NCBI RefSeq assembly: GCF_024749045.1
Contig: NZ_CP087184.1
Location: forward strand, 4,216,001 to 4,280,000
Direction of reading: 5' to 3'
Source: Pseudomonas sp. B21-028
Lineage (GTDB): Bacteria; Pseudomonadota; Gammaproteobacteria; Pseudomonadales; Pseudomonadaceae
Length of the DNA stretch: 64,000 nucleotides
Shown piece after piece: positions 18,428-26,834 of the stretch. The notes under the pieces were generated by a model. That model searched no databases. It saw nothing but the letters and a program-made list of their open reading frames with translations, and had not been told where the DNA came from. Position 1 is the stretch's first letter; each line of letters opens with the position of its first letter. Both the position numbers and the translations under genes were made by a program.

Positions 18428-19099
18428 TTATCTAACCTTGTTGACTTTCCTAAGATACGCAGCCGACTCCGACAAAGAGCCACCAGCAAAAGACATAACC
18501 TCTGCAACCTGCATGACATAAGCATGAAAAAGCTCAGGCTTTTGCTTAACCAACTCATTACATGCTGGAGTCTGCAACTTCGCATTAATTCCTCTGGAGC
18601 TTTCTAGCACCTTTATTGTTTGCTCAGCCCTACCGCGAGCCCCAGAAATGGACTCTCCCCTCATAACTTCGACAATGCTTTTTAAAATACTCAACTCAAG
18701 TTTAATTGGACAAACTTTACCAGCCTCCGTATTCCGCGCCGCTTGATTTAAAAGGCCCTTCGCCCTATCAAACTCCTGCTCACCCAAAAGAACAACAACC
18801 AATGTGAGCAAGTTTGTTGTGCAAGCATCCGAAACATCCTTACACTTATTCCTAGATAAATACCCCAACACCTCTTCCTTATCATACTTGTCACTAATGA
18901 CACGCAAGAAGTTCTCTTCTTCTTGAGCAAGCCTATCGCCAACTTGGTTAAAATACGGTACAGGCCACATTTCAAGACGAATCCAGCGTGTATCTAGCTC
19001 TCCCTCTCTGATAATTTCTTGTCCTTTCTGATGAATCCAAAATAGGATAGAAGCGACAATTAAAAAAACCGCCCCAACAATTAAAGCCAATTTTTTCAT
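18428..19099 (-). CDS. Unrecognised membrane-anchored protein upstream of the RTX gene
   Basis: A 223-residue protein with an N-terminal transmembrane segment (LALIVGAVFLIVASILFWI) and a mainly helical, charged remainder with four cysteines, presumably periplasmic. I do not recognise the family. It ends only 12 bp before the RTX start, and the RTX Shine-Dalgarno lies just after its stop, so the two genes are surely co-transcribed and perhaps translationally coupled. It is AT-rich compared with the chromosome. A role in folding, retention or immunity for the RTX product would fit, but nothing in the sequence proves it. Confidence 0.7.
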   Translation of the reverse strand: MKKLALIVGAVFLIVASILFWIHQKGQEIIREGELDTRWIRLEMWPVPYFNQVGDRLAQEEENFLRVISDKYDKEEVLGYLSRNKCKDVSDACTTNLLTLVVVLLGEQEFDRAKGLLNQAARNTEAGKVCPIKLELSILKSIVEVMRGESISGARGRAEQTIKVLESSRGINAKLQTPACNELVKQKPELFHAYVMQVAEVMSFAGGSLSESAAYLRKVNKVR

Positions 19100-19107
19100 T
19101 TAATCCC

Positions 19108-19293
19108 TCAAGAGACATAGACAGCAAACAGAACAGCATATACTACCGTCCAACTAAACTCTCGCCCGCTACACATCCCGACAACAAGGTACGATGCACA
19201 GACAAGCTTGAGCTTCATTGCCAAGAGCATGATCAAGATCAGCCCCAAGTACACAGCACTTGCATCTAAACCTCGAAAAAAACTTAAGCTCAT
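19108..19293 (-). CDS. Small putative membrane protein
   Basis: A 61-residue open frame with two hydrophobic stretches (about residues 14-27 and 48-60). It ends 8 bp before the next gene. AGGCGG lies about 10 bp before the ATG, a weak site. It lies just downstream of the hlyD 3'-end remnant. I do not recognise it, and it could be spurious. Confidence 0.35.
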   Translation of the reverse strand: MSLSFFRGLDASAVYLGLILIMLLAMKLKLVCASYLVVGMCSGREFSWTVVYAVLFAVYVS

Positions 19294-19332
19294 CCATTGG
19301 AATCCGCCTATCTCTGTGAACTACACCAACGC

Positions 19333-19406
19333 CTAGCGTTCTCGCAAACTGTCACCCGCATACTGCTGCACAGGCTCAGAAAATAATCAATCACCTTCCG
19401 GCAATC
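19333..19406 (-). pseudogene. Decayed second copy of the hlyD 3' end
   Basis: Positions 19333-19395 match 20784-20846, the end of the intact hlyD gene, at about 54 of 63 positions with one single-base deletion. Reverse translation gives VIDYFLS, then after the frameshift QQYAGDSLRER and a stop, against VIDYFLSPLQQYAGESLRER in the intact gene. Weaker similarity continues to about 19406. This is the scar of a duplication or of a recombination that brought a new hlyD end and its downstream genes. Confidence 0.8.
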
Positions 19407-19550
19407 TCACCGGAGACATCTGAAGCGCCAAGCGTACGAGCTACTTCTTTAGCTGCCCACCTATTCTTTTATATAATCCATCGTTATTTTACTAAACGAC
19501 ATTACTCAACTCCTTCTGGCAACCATTAAAAAACCACAATCAAGCTCTGT

Positions 19551-19802
19551 TTATGAGGTGCCATATCCAAAAACATAAACAAGCATCAAAAACAGACCAT
19601 GAGATATCACCGAAACGACAGATATCCACAACCCCACTCTTTTTAGAGCATACTCTTTAATAAGCGACCCAATAAAGGCTAGTATCCCTCCCAACCAGCT
19701 GATCTGTGCAAGTGCTAGAGCCTCTATGAGAGTCATCGCAGCTGTCCACTTGTCACCGCCACTGGCATAAATCCTGACCGCATACAAATACCTTCTGAGC
19801 AC
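19551..19802 (-). CDS. Small putative membrane protein
   Basis: An 83-residue open frame starting with GTG; an internal ATG at 19736 preceded by GGACAG is an alternative start. Two hydrophobic helices are visible (IEALALAQISWLGGILAFIG and VGLWISVVSVISHGLFLMLV) separated by a short basic loop. No recognised family. It belongs to the AT-rich cluster between hlyD and the RTX gene and reads in the same direction. Confidence 0.5.
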   Translation of the reverse strand: MLRRYLYAVRIYASGGDKWTAAMTLIEALALAQISWLGGILAFIGSLIKEYALKRVGLWISVVSVISHGLFLMLVYVFGYGTS

Positions 19803-19862
19803 TCACTTAACACCTGCTCCTTGAAAAAAACGAAAGCACAACCTCAGAAGCCGAAGCTACAA

Positions 19863-20219
19863 TCAGTAACAACAAAAGCCCCTAGCAAATCTGTCACCAG
19901 CATCGCTTACCAAAAGATAAGATGCCGCCGACAAAATAAAAACCATCTGAAATTTGTACCCATTTCCAAACAAGTAAAAATAATGTCGAAAAACGCATAC
20001 CGAAACAAAATATCTGAGAACAGCCACAGCAACCGTTACTACCCACAAAACCTCATCATTCGACGTCCTCAGCAGCTGATATAGAACTGCAATCAAAAAA
20101 AGATCAAACCACCCAAGATAGATAAACTTTTTCAAAGCTGACATCATCCGCAACACATTACAATCAACTCCCTCTAACCATATCACCGAACAATGGATAT
20201 CCGCAGCCTCGCGAACCAT
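19863..20219 (-). CDS. Small putative membrane protein
   Basis: A 118-residue open frame with about three hydrophobic segments (GWFDLFLIAVLYQLL, WVVTVAVAVLRYFVSVCVF and FQMVFILSAASYLLV). The start is uncertain: the ATG at 20219 has GAGG about 10 bp upstream, while an internal Met-Met near residue 25 would give a more ordinary membrane-protein N-terminus. Not recognised. It follows the DUF5625-like gene by 31 bp. Confidence 0.5.
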   Translation of the reverse strand: MVREAADIHCSVIWLEGVDCNVLRMMSALKKFIYLGWFDLFLIAVLYQLLRTSNDEVLWVVTVAVAVLRYFVSVCVFRHYFYLFGNGYKFQMVFILSAASYLLVSDAGDRFARGFCCY

Positions 20220-20250
20220 AGTTCAGAAACCTCGCCCCCAACCAACCACT

Positions 20251-20775
20251 TCAATCAAGCTCTCGAATATCGTAAGCATAAAATTCAAAATAACACTCCT
20301 CTCCGTTGAACGCCTCGACAACATTAACAGTACTCACCTCAACAGAGTAACTTCCGGAATCCAACAAGAGAGATCTAACCGGCCTGACTCCTACAGCCTT
20401 TTGTTGCCCACCATATTTAAGAGATCGCCCAGCATTAACTCCGGTCGTAACAACAACATCATCAAAAAACACCTCACTGCCCTTTAATACACGCATATGG
20501 ACGGGCAAAGAAATCCCCCTTTGATTGTACCGCCCGCGCCAAAGCTCTCTTTGCTCTGCCCTCTTCGAATCGCCTGATTGCCATACAAAAAAAATCGAAA
20601 CGTCAAGGCCGGCCCGCCGCTCAACTACAAAATTCGCCACCACCTGCTGATTTGGCGAAGCAATACTAACCGGTGTCACGACCGCTACCGGATCCTGGCA
20701 AACCAATGAGCAGTACATATGCGCCAGCAGATACTTAGCGATGATAAAACCCTTCGCAATAAATCCCTCTTCCAT
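20251..20775 (-). CDS. DUF5625-like protein downstream of hlyD
   Basis: A 174-residue protein with an N-terminal hydrophobic segment (FIIAKYLLAHMYCSLVC) that may be a signal or lipoprotein-like sequence, followed by a predicted beta-rich domain. The pattern of a hydrophobic beta strand, an acidic/basic SGDSKRAEQRELW segment, then GISLPVHMRVL reminds me of DUF5625; this is pattern recognition, not a search result. A GTG at 20784 that overlaps the hlyD stop is the alternative start; I prefer the ATG at 20775. The function is unknown. Confidence 0.55.
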   Translation of the reverse strand: MEEGFIAKGFIIAKYLLAHMYCSLVCQDPVAVVTPVSIASPNQQVVANFVVERRAGLDVSIFFVWQSGDSKRAEQRELWRGRYNQRGISLPVHMRVLKGSEVFFDDVVVTTGVNAGRSLKYGGQQKAVGVRPVRSLLLDSGSYSVEVSTVNVVEAFNGEECYFEFYAYDIRELD

Positions 20776-20783
20776 TTGCAACA

Positions 20784-22208
20784 CTACCTTTCCCGCAAAC
20801 TCTCACCCGCATACTGCTGCAACGGACTCAGGAAATAATCGATCACTCTACGCCGATCTGTCTTGACCTCGACGGTGACCGACATCCCCGGCGACAACGC
20901 CACCTTCTCATTGCGCACCATGATGAAGTCCTTCAACAGACGAACCCGGCTGCTATAGATCAACCCACGCTTCTCATCTTCGATCGCATCATTGGAAACG
21001 CTGATGATTTCCCCTTCGACCGTCCCGTACTTGGTAAACGTAAACGTCTCGACTTTCACCGTAGCCAGCTGCCCTTGCCGAACAAACCCTACATCCTTGT
21101 TCTCCAGCATGGCTTCGACTTCCATTGGCTGGTCATTGGGCACGATGACCATCAGCGGCTGGGCCGCCGTCACCACACCACCCACGGTATGAATCGCCAG
21201 TTGCTGAACGGTGCCGTCCACCGGTGCGGTCAGGCTCATCAGATCGTCGCGTTGCTCGGCTTTTTTGAGTTCTTGCGTCAAGGCTGCCGCTTTCTGCTCC
21301 GATTGCTGCTGCAAATCGAGCATGGCCCGGCGGGTTTGGGCGAGGATACCTTGGCGGCGGCGTTCGGCTTCCTTGCGGCTGGCATTGAGTTCAACTACGC
21401 GGGCCTGTTGCACCGCCATGTCCCGTTCCTGGTCCAGCAGGGCTTGCTGCTTTTCGAGGAATGCGTGTCGGGGGACATATTGCTGGGCCAGTAGCTCTCG
21501 ATAATCATCGGCCAGGCGACGGGTGATCGGCAGCGTCTGTTGCAGGGATGCCACCATCGCCTTAGCCGACTGGATTTCCGCAAAGCGTTGCTCGATTTCG
21601 GCATCGACCTGATCCAGGGAGCTGCGCAACTCCAGGTATTGCCCTTGAAGCCAGCGCTGCGCAGCCATGACTTGTGGCGGATCCGCCTGGAGCAGGTGAC
21701 TAGCGAGGGAGCCCGGCTCCTTGCCACTTTGAATCGACTCAAGCAAAGCGGTGGCCCTGGCGCTGTCGACCTCCGCCGCCAACAGATCGATCCGGTAGCG
21801 ATTGACGTCGGCCCCCGTTGCACTGGCGTCCAATTCCACAAGGACGTCTCCGGCCTTGACCGACTGGCCGTCGTAAACCCGGATAGTCTTCACCACCGCC
21901 ACTTCGCTCGGTTGTATGGTCTTGCTCTTGCCGCTGGCGACGACCTTGCCTCGCGCCGTGGCGACCACCTCGACTTCACCGACACAGGCCCACAACAGCG
22001 CCAATGCGGCAAAGCCCATGATGGTCCATTGGATGTAGCGCGGCGCCGGATGGGTCGGTTGATCCTGCAACGCGAGCGCGGCAGGCAGGAACTGGACTTC
22101 GTGGGCAAGACGCATGGGGGTGTCCAGCTGTTTGCGCTGACGCCACGCCTGACGCCAGGCACTGCGATAGCGTCGCAACAGTTGACGTGTCGCTGATGGT
22201 TCGCTCAT
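20784..22208 (-). CDS. Type I secretion membrane fusion protein, HlyD family
   Basis: A 474-residue adaptor linking the inner-membrane ABC exporter to the TolC channel. It has a cytoplasmic N-terminus, one transmembrane helix (about residues 60-78), a lipoyl/barrel-sandwich half-motif after it (VVKTIRVYDGQSVKAGDVLVE), a long periplasmic coiled coil (about 130-310), the second lipoyl half (DGTVQQLAIHTVGGVV) and a C-terminal beta-barrel with SPGMSVTVEVKTDRR, which is usual in HlyD. It follows the ABC gene by 5 bp and is clearly co-transcribed with it. Confidence 0.95.
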   Translation of the reverse strand: MSEPSATRQLLRRYRSAWRQAWRQRKQLDTPMRLAHEVQFLPAALALQDQPTHPAPRYIQWTIMGFAALALLWACVGEVEVVATARGKVVASGKSKTIQPSEVAVVKTIRVYDGQSVKAGDVLVELDASATGADVNRYRIDLLAAEVDSARATALLESIQSGKEPGSLASHLLQADPPQVMAAQRWLQGQYLELRSSLDQVDAEIEQRFAEIQSAKAMVASLQQTLPITRRLADDYRELLAQQYVPRHAFLEKQQALLDQERDMAVQQARVVELNASRKEAERRRQGILAQTRRAMLDLQQQSEQKAAALTQELKKAEQRDDLMSLTAPVDGTVQQLAIHTVGGVVTAAQPLMVIVPNDQPMEVEAMLENKDVGFVRQGQLATVKVETFTFTKYGTVEGEIISVSNDAIEDEKRGLIYSSRVRLLKDFIMVRNEKVALSPGMSVTVEVKTDRRRVIDYFLSPLQQYAGESLRER

Positions 22209-22213
22209 GGCAA

Positions 22214-24358
22214 CTATCCTTGTTGCAAACGGTGCAGGCGTGAGTAGTGTCCCGCTTGATGGGCCAGGAGCTCGTGGTGAGTGCCCTGTTCGACGATCTG
22301 TCCGCGGTCCATGACCACAATCCGGTTGGCATCGCGTACAGCGGAGAGACGGTGAGCAATGATGATCACCGTTCGCCCCTTACAGATAGCCTGCATGTTC
22401 TGCTGGATGATCCGCTCTGACTCGTAGTCCAGCGCACTGGTCGCTTCATCGAAAATCAGGATTCGCGGGTTGCCGATCAGGGCTCGGGCAATCGCCACTC
22501 GTTGACGTTGTCCGCCCGAGAGCGAAGCGCCATGTTCACCGACTATCGTGTCGTAGCCTTCGGGCAATTCAAGAATGAAATCATGCGCACCGGCCATTTT
22601 CGCCGCGTGCATAACCGCCTCCAGAGGTGCCCCCGGATCGGTCAATGCAATGTTTTCGCGGATGCTGCGGTTGAACAGCATGTTGTCCTGCAGCACCACG
22701 CCGATCTGTCGACGCAATGAAGAGACATCGGCCAGCGCCAGGTCCATCCCATCGACAAGTACGCGGCCACGCTCCGGGACGAAGAGCCGCTGCAAGAGAC
22801 GAGTCAACGTGCTTTTGCCTGAACCGGAACGCCCGACGATACCGATCACCTCCCCGGCACCGATCGCCAGGCTGACACCGCGCAACACTTCGGAACCATC
22901 GGGGCGATAGCGGAAATGTACTTGATCAAACTCCACGCGCCCCTTGAGTGCGGGTAATGCACTGCGGGTGGCCTGGGACATCTCGGTCCGGGTGTTGAGG
23001 ATGTCACCGAGGCGCTGGACCGACACACCGGTCTGTTGAAAGTTGGTCCATAGCTGAGCCAGACGCATGATGGGCTGGGCGACTCTGCCCGCCAGCATGT
23101 TGAATGCGATCAATTGACCCACCGACAGTTGACCGTCGATCACCAGCCGGGCGCCGAGCCACAGGGTTGCAACGGTCACCAGCTTGCCGATCAGCGAGAC
23201 GCTTTCATTGGCGATAGTCGAAAGGGTCTGGGTCTTGAAACCCGCACTGACATAGGCCGCCAGCTGGTTATCCCATTTGCGGGTGATCTGGGGCTCGACG
23301 GCCATGGATTTCAACGTGTCGATACCGTTGACCGTCTCCACCAGAAAGGCCTGGTTCTCGGCGCCACGGGCAAAGCTCTCGTTCAAACGTGCTCGAAGCA
23401 GCGGCGTGATGAACAGCGAAACCACGACGTACAACGGCAGCGATAACAACACGACCAGGGTCAGCCAGCCGCTGTAGAAAAACATTACGGCAATGAAAAC
23501 CACGGAGAACAGGACGTCCAGCAGCAAAGTGATGGTGTTGCCAGTGAGGAAGCTGCGGATATTTTCAAGCTCACGAACCCGAGCGACGGAGTCGCCGACA
23601 CGCCGCGCCTGGAAGTATGACAGTGGGAGGGTGACCAGATGGCGGAACAATCTGGAGCCCAGTTCCACATCGATGCGACTGGCCGTATGAGCGAACACAT
23701 AGCTGCGTAATCCACTCAACACCGTCTCGAACAACATGATGCCCAGCAGACCTATGGCAATCACATCCAGGGTCGTGAGCCCGTGATGTACCAGCACTTT
23801 GTCCATGACCACTTGAAAGAACAGTGGAGTCAGCAGGGAAAATATCTGCAGGACAAAGGAAACCAGCAGTACTTCACCGAGCAACTTGCGATATTTGACG
23901 ATGGCCGGGATAAACCAGGTGAAGTCGAACTTGGACAGGTCGGCCGTCAACGATGCTTGGGACCGTACGAGAATCAGCTCGCCGCTCCAGCGTGCCTGAA
24001 GTTGTTCCGCGCTGATCATCTCTGGGCGCTGAGCTCGAGGATCGTGGATCAGGATTTTTTCCTGATCCACGCGGGCGATGATAAAGAACCCGCCGTCGGT
24101 AGCGCAGGCAATCGCGGGCAAAGGGGTTTGCCCCAGCCGTTCGAACGTTGTGCGGATAGCTTTGGCTTTGAGGTCCAGTTGGCGAGTAGCCAGGAGTATC
24201 TCGGCTTTGCCGAATAGCTGCCCCTCGGCAACGTATTCGTGGGCGAGCTGTTCCGGGGAGACGGCAACGTTATGAAAACGCGCCAACATGGCCAGGCAGG
24301 CCAGTCCCGTATCCAGCGCAGTCGCAGACGGCCCTGGGGTAGTCCCTTGTTCTTGCAT
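22214..24358 (-). CDS. Type I secretion ABC transporter with degenerate C39 domain
   Basis: A 714-residue ATP-driven exporter of the HlyB type. The N-terminal C39 peptidase-like domain (about residues 10-130) has Thr17 where a true C39 peptidase has cysteine (LDTGLACL), so it should dock substrate rather than cut it. A six-helix transmembrane domain (about 150-430) is followed by the nucleotide-binding domain with Walker A GRSGSGKST, signature LSGGQRQRVAIARAL, Walker B ILIFDEATSALD and the H-loop IIIAHRLSAV. I prefer the ATG at 24358, with GGAAG 7 bp upstream, over 24370. Its substrate is presumably the RTX protein. Confidence 0.95.
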   Translation of the reverse strand: MQEQGTTPGPSATALDTGLACLAMLARFHNVAVSPEQLAHEYVAEGQLFGKAEILLATRQLDLKAKAIRTTFERLGQTPLPAIACATDGGFFIIARVDQEKILIHDPRAQRPEMISAEQLQARWSGELILVRSQASLTADLSKFDFTWFIPAIVKYRKLLGEVLLVSFVLQIFSLLTPLFFQVVMDKVLVHHGLTTLDVIAIGLLGIMLFETVLSGLRSYVFAHTASRIDVELGSRLFRHLVTLPLSYFQARRVGDSVARVRELENIRSFLTGNTITLLLDVLFSVVFIAVMFFYSGWLTLVVLLSLPLYVVVSLFITPLLRARLNESFARGAENQAFLVETVNGIDTLKSMAVEPQITRKWDNQLAAYVSAGFKTQTLSTIANESVSLIGKLVTVATLWLGARLVIDGQLSVGQLIAFNMLAGRVAQPIMRLAQLWTNFQQTGVSVQRLGDILNTRTEMSQATRSALPALKGRVEFDQVHFRYRPDGSEVLRGVSLAIGAGEVIGIVGRSGSGKSTLTRLLQRLFVPERGRVLVDGMDLALADVSSLRRQIGVVLQDNMLFNRSIRENIALTDPGAPLEAVMHAAKMAGAHDFILELPEGYDTIVGEHGASLSGGQRQRVAIARALIGNPRILIFDEATSALDYESERIIQQNMQAICKGRTVIIIAHRLSAVRDANRIVVMDRGQIVEQGTHHELLAHQAGHYSRLHRLQQG

Positions 24359-24500
24359 AAACGCTTCCATGCGAAAAAATCATTGGCACGCCCTTGGCTT
24401 CCTTGGGCACCTGGTGTTCCGCTTGGCTCGAAGGCGTCAGGCGAGAATGATGGCGGCGTAACATTATTCTATTTCTCGAGCGGTGTCGACATCCGAAAGC

Positions 24501-24525
24501 GGCCCTGAAGTCCCGCGTCAGGGCC
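24501..24525 (-). terminator. Hairpin directly after the tolC-like gene
   Basis: GGCCCTGA/TCAGGGCC forms a perfect 8-bp stem with a 9-base loop, immediately after the TolC stop codon. It has no clear T-run, so it may attenuate rather than fully stop transcription into the ABC gene. Confidence 0.55.
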
Positions 24526-25920
24526 TTACATCAGCTCGGGCGGAAGGAAATCATGCTTGGGTTCGTAGTCCGCCTTGAGGTACTCGGCAAGCTTTTGAAG
24601 GTCGTTGGCGCTCAGCGTGCCAGCGGCCTGTTTCAAACGCAGATTGTTCAGGATGTAGTCATAACGCGCGTCGTTATAGTCACGTACGGCTTTAAACAGT
24701 TGGCGTTGTGCGTTAAGTACATCCACCGTGTTACGTGTCCCTATATCGGCGCCAACCTTCGATGCTTTCAACGATTGTTGACTCGACAGGATTGTTTGCC
24801 TGCGCGCCTTTATCTGCTGGATGTCCGAGTTGACGGCACGGAAATAATTGCGAGTATCCAGCACCACCTCTCGACGCTGACTTTCCCTCAGCTCTTCACT
24901 TTGAGCCAGTCTCTGGTAAGCCTCGTGTGCCTGTGAACTGACACGGCCGCCACTATAAATCGGGACGGTCAATTCCAGCGCTACGCTGCTTTGAGAGACA
25001 TACTTGCGGTATCCATCCTGACCAAAATCGCTAGGGTTGCTGTAGCCGAAACTGTCGTTATCGCCCTTGCGGTAAGAGGCCACGGCGTCGAGGGTTGGAG
25101 CATGTCCGGATTGACGCTGACTTAAACGTTCTCCAGCCGCCTCCACGGCATAGTTGCTCGCCAACAACTTGAGGTTCTGCTGCACAGCACCTTCTACCCA
25201 CGACTTCGTATCATTTGGAATCGGCGCCAGCACCGGCAGCTGATGTTGCATGCCTTCGATACTTGCGTACTGCTGGTTAGTCAGATTGACCAGTTGCTCG
25301 AAGGCGTCTTCAACCTTGCGCTCCGCGAGCTGCCGATTTGCTTGAGCGTTATCGTATGCGGACTGAGCGTCCAGCACATCGGTGATGCTCGACAGACCGC
25401 CCTTGAGGCGTGCTTGCGCTTGATCCATCTGCTGTTTGAGGGCCGCTTCCTCGGATTCTGACGCTGCCAGCGCATCGGTGGCGCGCAGTGTCTCGAAGTA
25501 CGCCTCCGCCGTTTTCAGGATAAGTGCCTGCTCTTTTGCCGACAGTTCCAGCGCTGCTTGTGCAGTGCCGGCTTTAGCCGCCTTTAGTTCATACCAGAAC
25601 GCAGCGTTGAATAAAGGTTGCTTCAGATTGGCCTGGAAGGTCGTGCCACTGCGTCCACGTGCAAGCTCCGGCTCATCACGCGTAAGACGAGTAGCCTCAA
25701 ACGTAGCCCCCGTGCTGATTACCGGTAACAGATTGGCCCGCGCCTGAGGCACCATTTCCTGCTGCGCGGCAAAATCGGCACGGGCGGCCGCCAGGTCGGA
25801 GTTATGAGCGACCGCTTGACGGTAGACGGCCATCAACTCAGCCCGCTCAGCTATTGGCGAACAAAACACAAAAGAAGGGAACAGACAGGCGAACAACAGC
25901 ACGCCTTGAGCGCGACGCAT
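24526..25920 (-). CDS. TolC-family outer membrane efflux/secretion protein
   Basis: A 464-residue outer-membrane channel subunit. A signal peptide (MRRAQGVLLFACLFPSFVFC) precedes two OEP repeats, about residues 30-220 and 240-440. AGG lies 8 bp before the ATG at 25920; a longer frame to 25962 would spoil the signal peptide. Trimers form the barrel plus periplasmic tunnel used by type I systems. It precedes the ABC and HlyD genes on the same strand, which supports one dedicated export machine for the RTX protein, although a hairpin and 167 bp separate it from the ABC start. Confidence 0.93.
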   Translation of the reverse strand: MRRAQGVLLFACLFPSFVFCSPIAERAELMAVYRQAVAHNSDLAAARADFAAQQEMVPQARANLLPVISTGATFEATRLTRDEPELARGRSGTTFQANLKQPLFNAAFWYELKAAKAGTAQAALELSAKEQALILKTAEAYFETLRATDALAASESEEAALKQQMDQAQARLKGGLSSITDVLDAQSAYDNAQANRQLAERKVEDAFEQLVNLTNQQYASIEGMQHQLPVLAPIPNDTKSWVEGAVQQNLKLLASNYAVEAAGERLSQRQSGHAPTLDAVASYRKGDNDSFGYSNPSDFGQDGYRKYVSQSSVALELTVPIYSGGRVSSQAHEAYQRLAQSEELRESQRREVVLDTRNYFRAVNSDIQQIKARRQTILSSQQSLKASKVGADIGTRNTVDVLNAQRQLFKAVRDYNDARYDYILNNLRLKQAAGTLSANDLQKLAEYLKADYEPKHDFLPPELM

Positions 25921-26037
25921 GAACAAATCCTTTTGATGGCGCGAAAGCTGCGAGCAATTCACCCGCCTTTCCGATGAGGGCGCCGAAACTAAGGTAGATG
26001 GTGAGAGAGGTCAAGTTCCAGTGCTTGATTTAACTCA

Positions 26038-26778
26038 TCAATGCCCCACCATCGGCACTGCAATCAGCAAGATCGCAGTCCCATGCGCGGCAGTCGACGC
26101 CACGACCCCATAACGCATGCAGATGAGCCCACACGCTAACCCTTCGATCAGGGTGAAGAGCAGGACGGGCCCACCGAGTTGGGTGACGCTCAGCGCCAGA
26201 AAGGTGTGGCATGCCGAAAATGCCACGGTAGTGGTCAACGCCGCCCGCAGGGCGCTGACATGTCGCTCCAGATAGCCCTGCAGCAGGCCGCGGAACAACA
26301 CTTCTTCCAGCGCGTTGGCGCCATAGGCCAGTACCGTCATGCCCGCCAGCCAACCCCAGTAGCCTGGAATGACGCCCACTTCGACATCTTGGTAAAGCCG
26401 CAGTGGCAAACCGATCAAGCACCCAGCGACGATGCCCAGGCTCAATCCAGCCAGTCGGCTGCCCTTGAACACCACGACAAGCTGCCATAAATCCGGAGAC
26501 ACACGAGCGATCAGCGCGACCAACGCCAGCGACGCCCCTCCCAGCGAAGCCAGCACGAACGGATTGGCCAGGAAGCCGATCTGCATGTCGTCGTTGAGGA
26601 ACCACATGCGCAACGGCGTCATTGCGTCGCGCATCAGCACGAACGCCAGGATCAGAATCGCGATGCGCAATCCGGTCTGGCTCTTCGGCGTCAAGCCGAA
26701 CCAGAGCCCCAGGAGGACGAGGCCCGGTAACAGATAAAGTGAATAGTCCAGCAGTACGGCGAACCCTTCGGCGATCAT
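26038..26778 (-). CDS. CPBP family intramembrane metalloprotease
   Basis: A 246-residue integral membrane protein with about eight hydrophobic segments and the CPBP (CaaX protease/bacteriocin-processing) motifs: EEVLFRG (the EExxxR site), FSACHTF (the FxxxH site) and a final HGTAIL. Members cleave prenylated or other membrane substrates, or act in bacteriocin self-immunity. The ATG at 26778 has AAGGGA upstream; the longer frame overlaps the LysR gene. It ends 118 bp from the TolC start and shows no sign of belonging to the secretion operon, though a protease near an RTX locus is worth noting. Confidence 0.85.
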   Translation of the reverse strand: MIAEGFAVLLDYSLYLLPGLVLLGLWFGLTPKSQTGLRIAILILAFVLMRDAMTPLRMWFLNDDMQIGFLANPFVLASLGGASLALVALIARVSPDLWQLVVVFKGSRLAGLSLGIVAGCLIGLPLRLYQDVEVGVIPGYWGWLAGMTVLAYGANALEEVLFRGLLQGYLERHVSALRAALTTTVAFSACHTFLALSVTQLGGPVLLFTLIEGLACGLICMRYGVVASTAAHGTAILLIAVPMVGH

Positions 26779-26834
26779 TCGGCATTCCCTTGCATTGAAG
26801 TCAGTGGGCAACGGTGATGGAGTGTCCTCACAGT

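Larger units (their letters stand above)
17600..20780. other. AT-rich block: RTX N-terminus plus small-gene cluster
   Basis: Base composition falls visibly from the surrounding roughly 60% GC to about 40-45% by eye, starting within the RTX coding sequence and stopping at the end of hlyD. The block covers the first 270-280 codons of the RTX gene, five small genes on the same strand and the hlyD 3'-end remnant. I infer horizontal acquisition or module exchange. Exact boundaries need a sliding GC calculation. Confidence 0.65.

Noticed and set aside
19821..20084. Plus-strand 87-codon frame rich in Lys and Asn
   Set aside because: It lies antisense to a minus-strand membrane-protein frame that agrees with the direction of the operon; it lacks a convincing start site.
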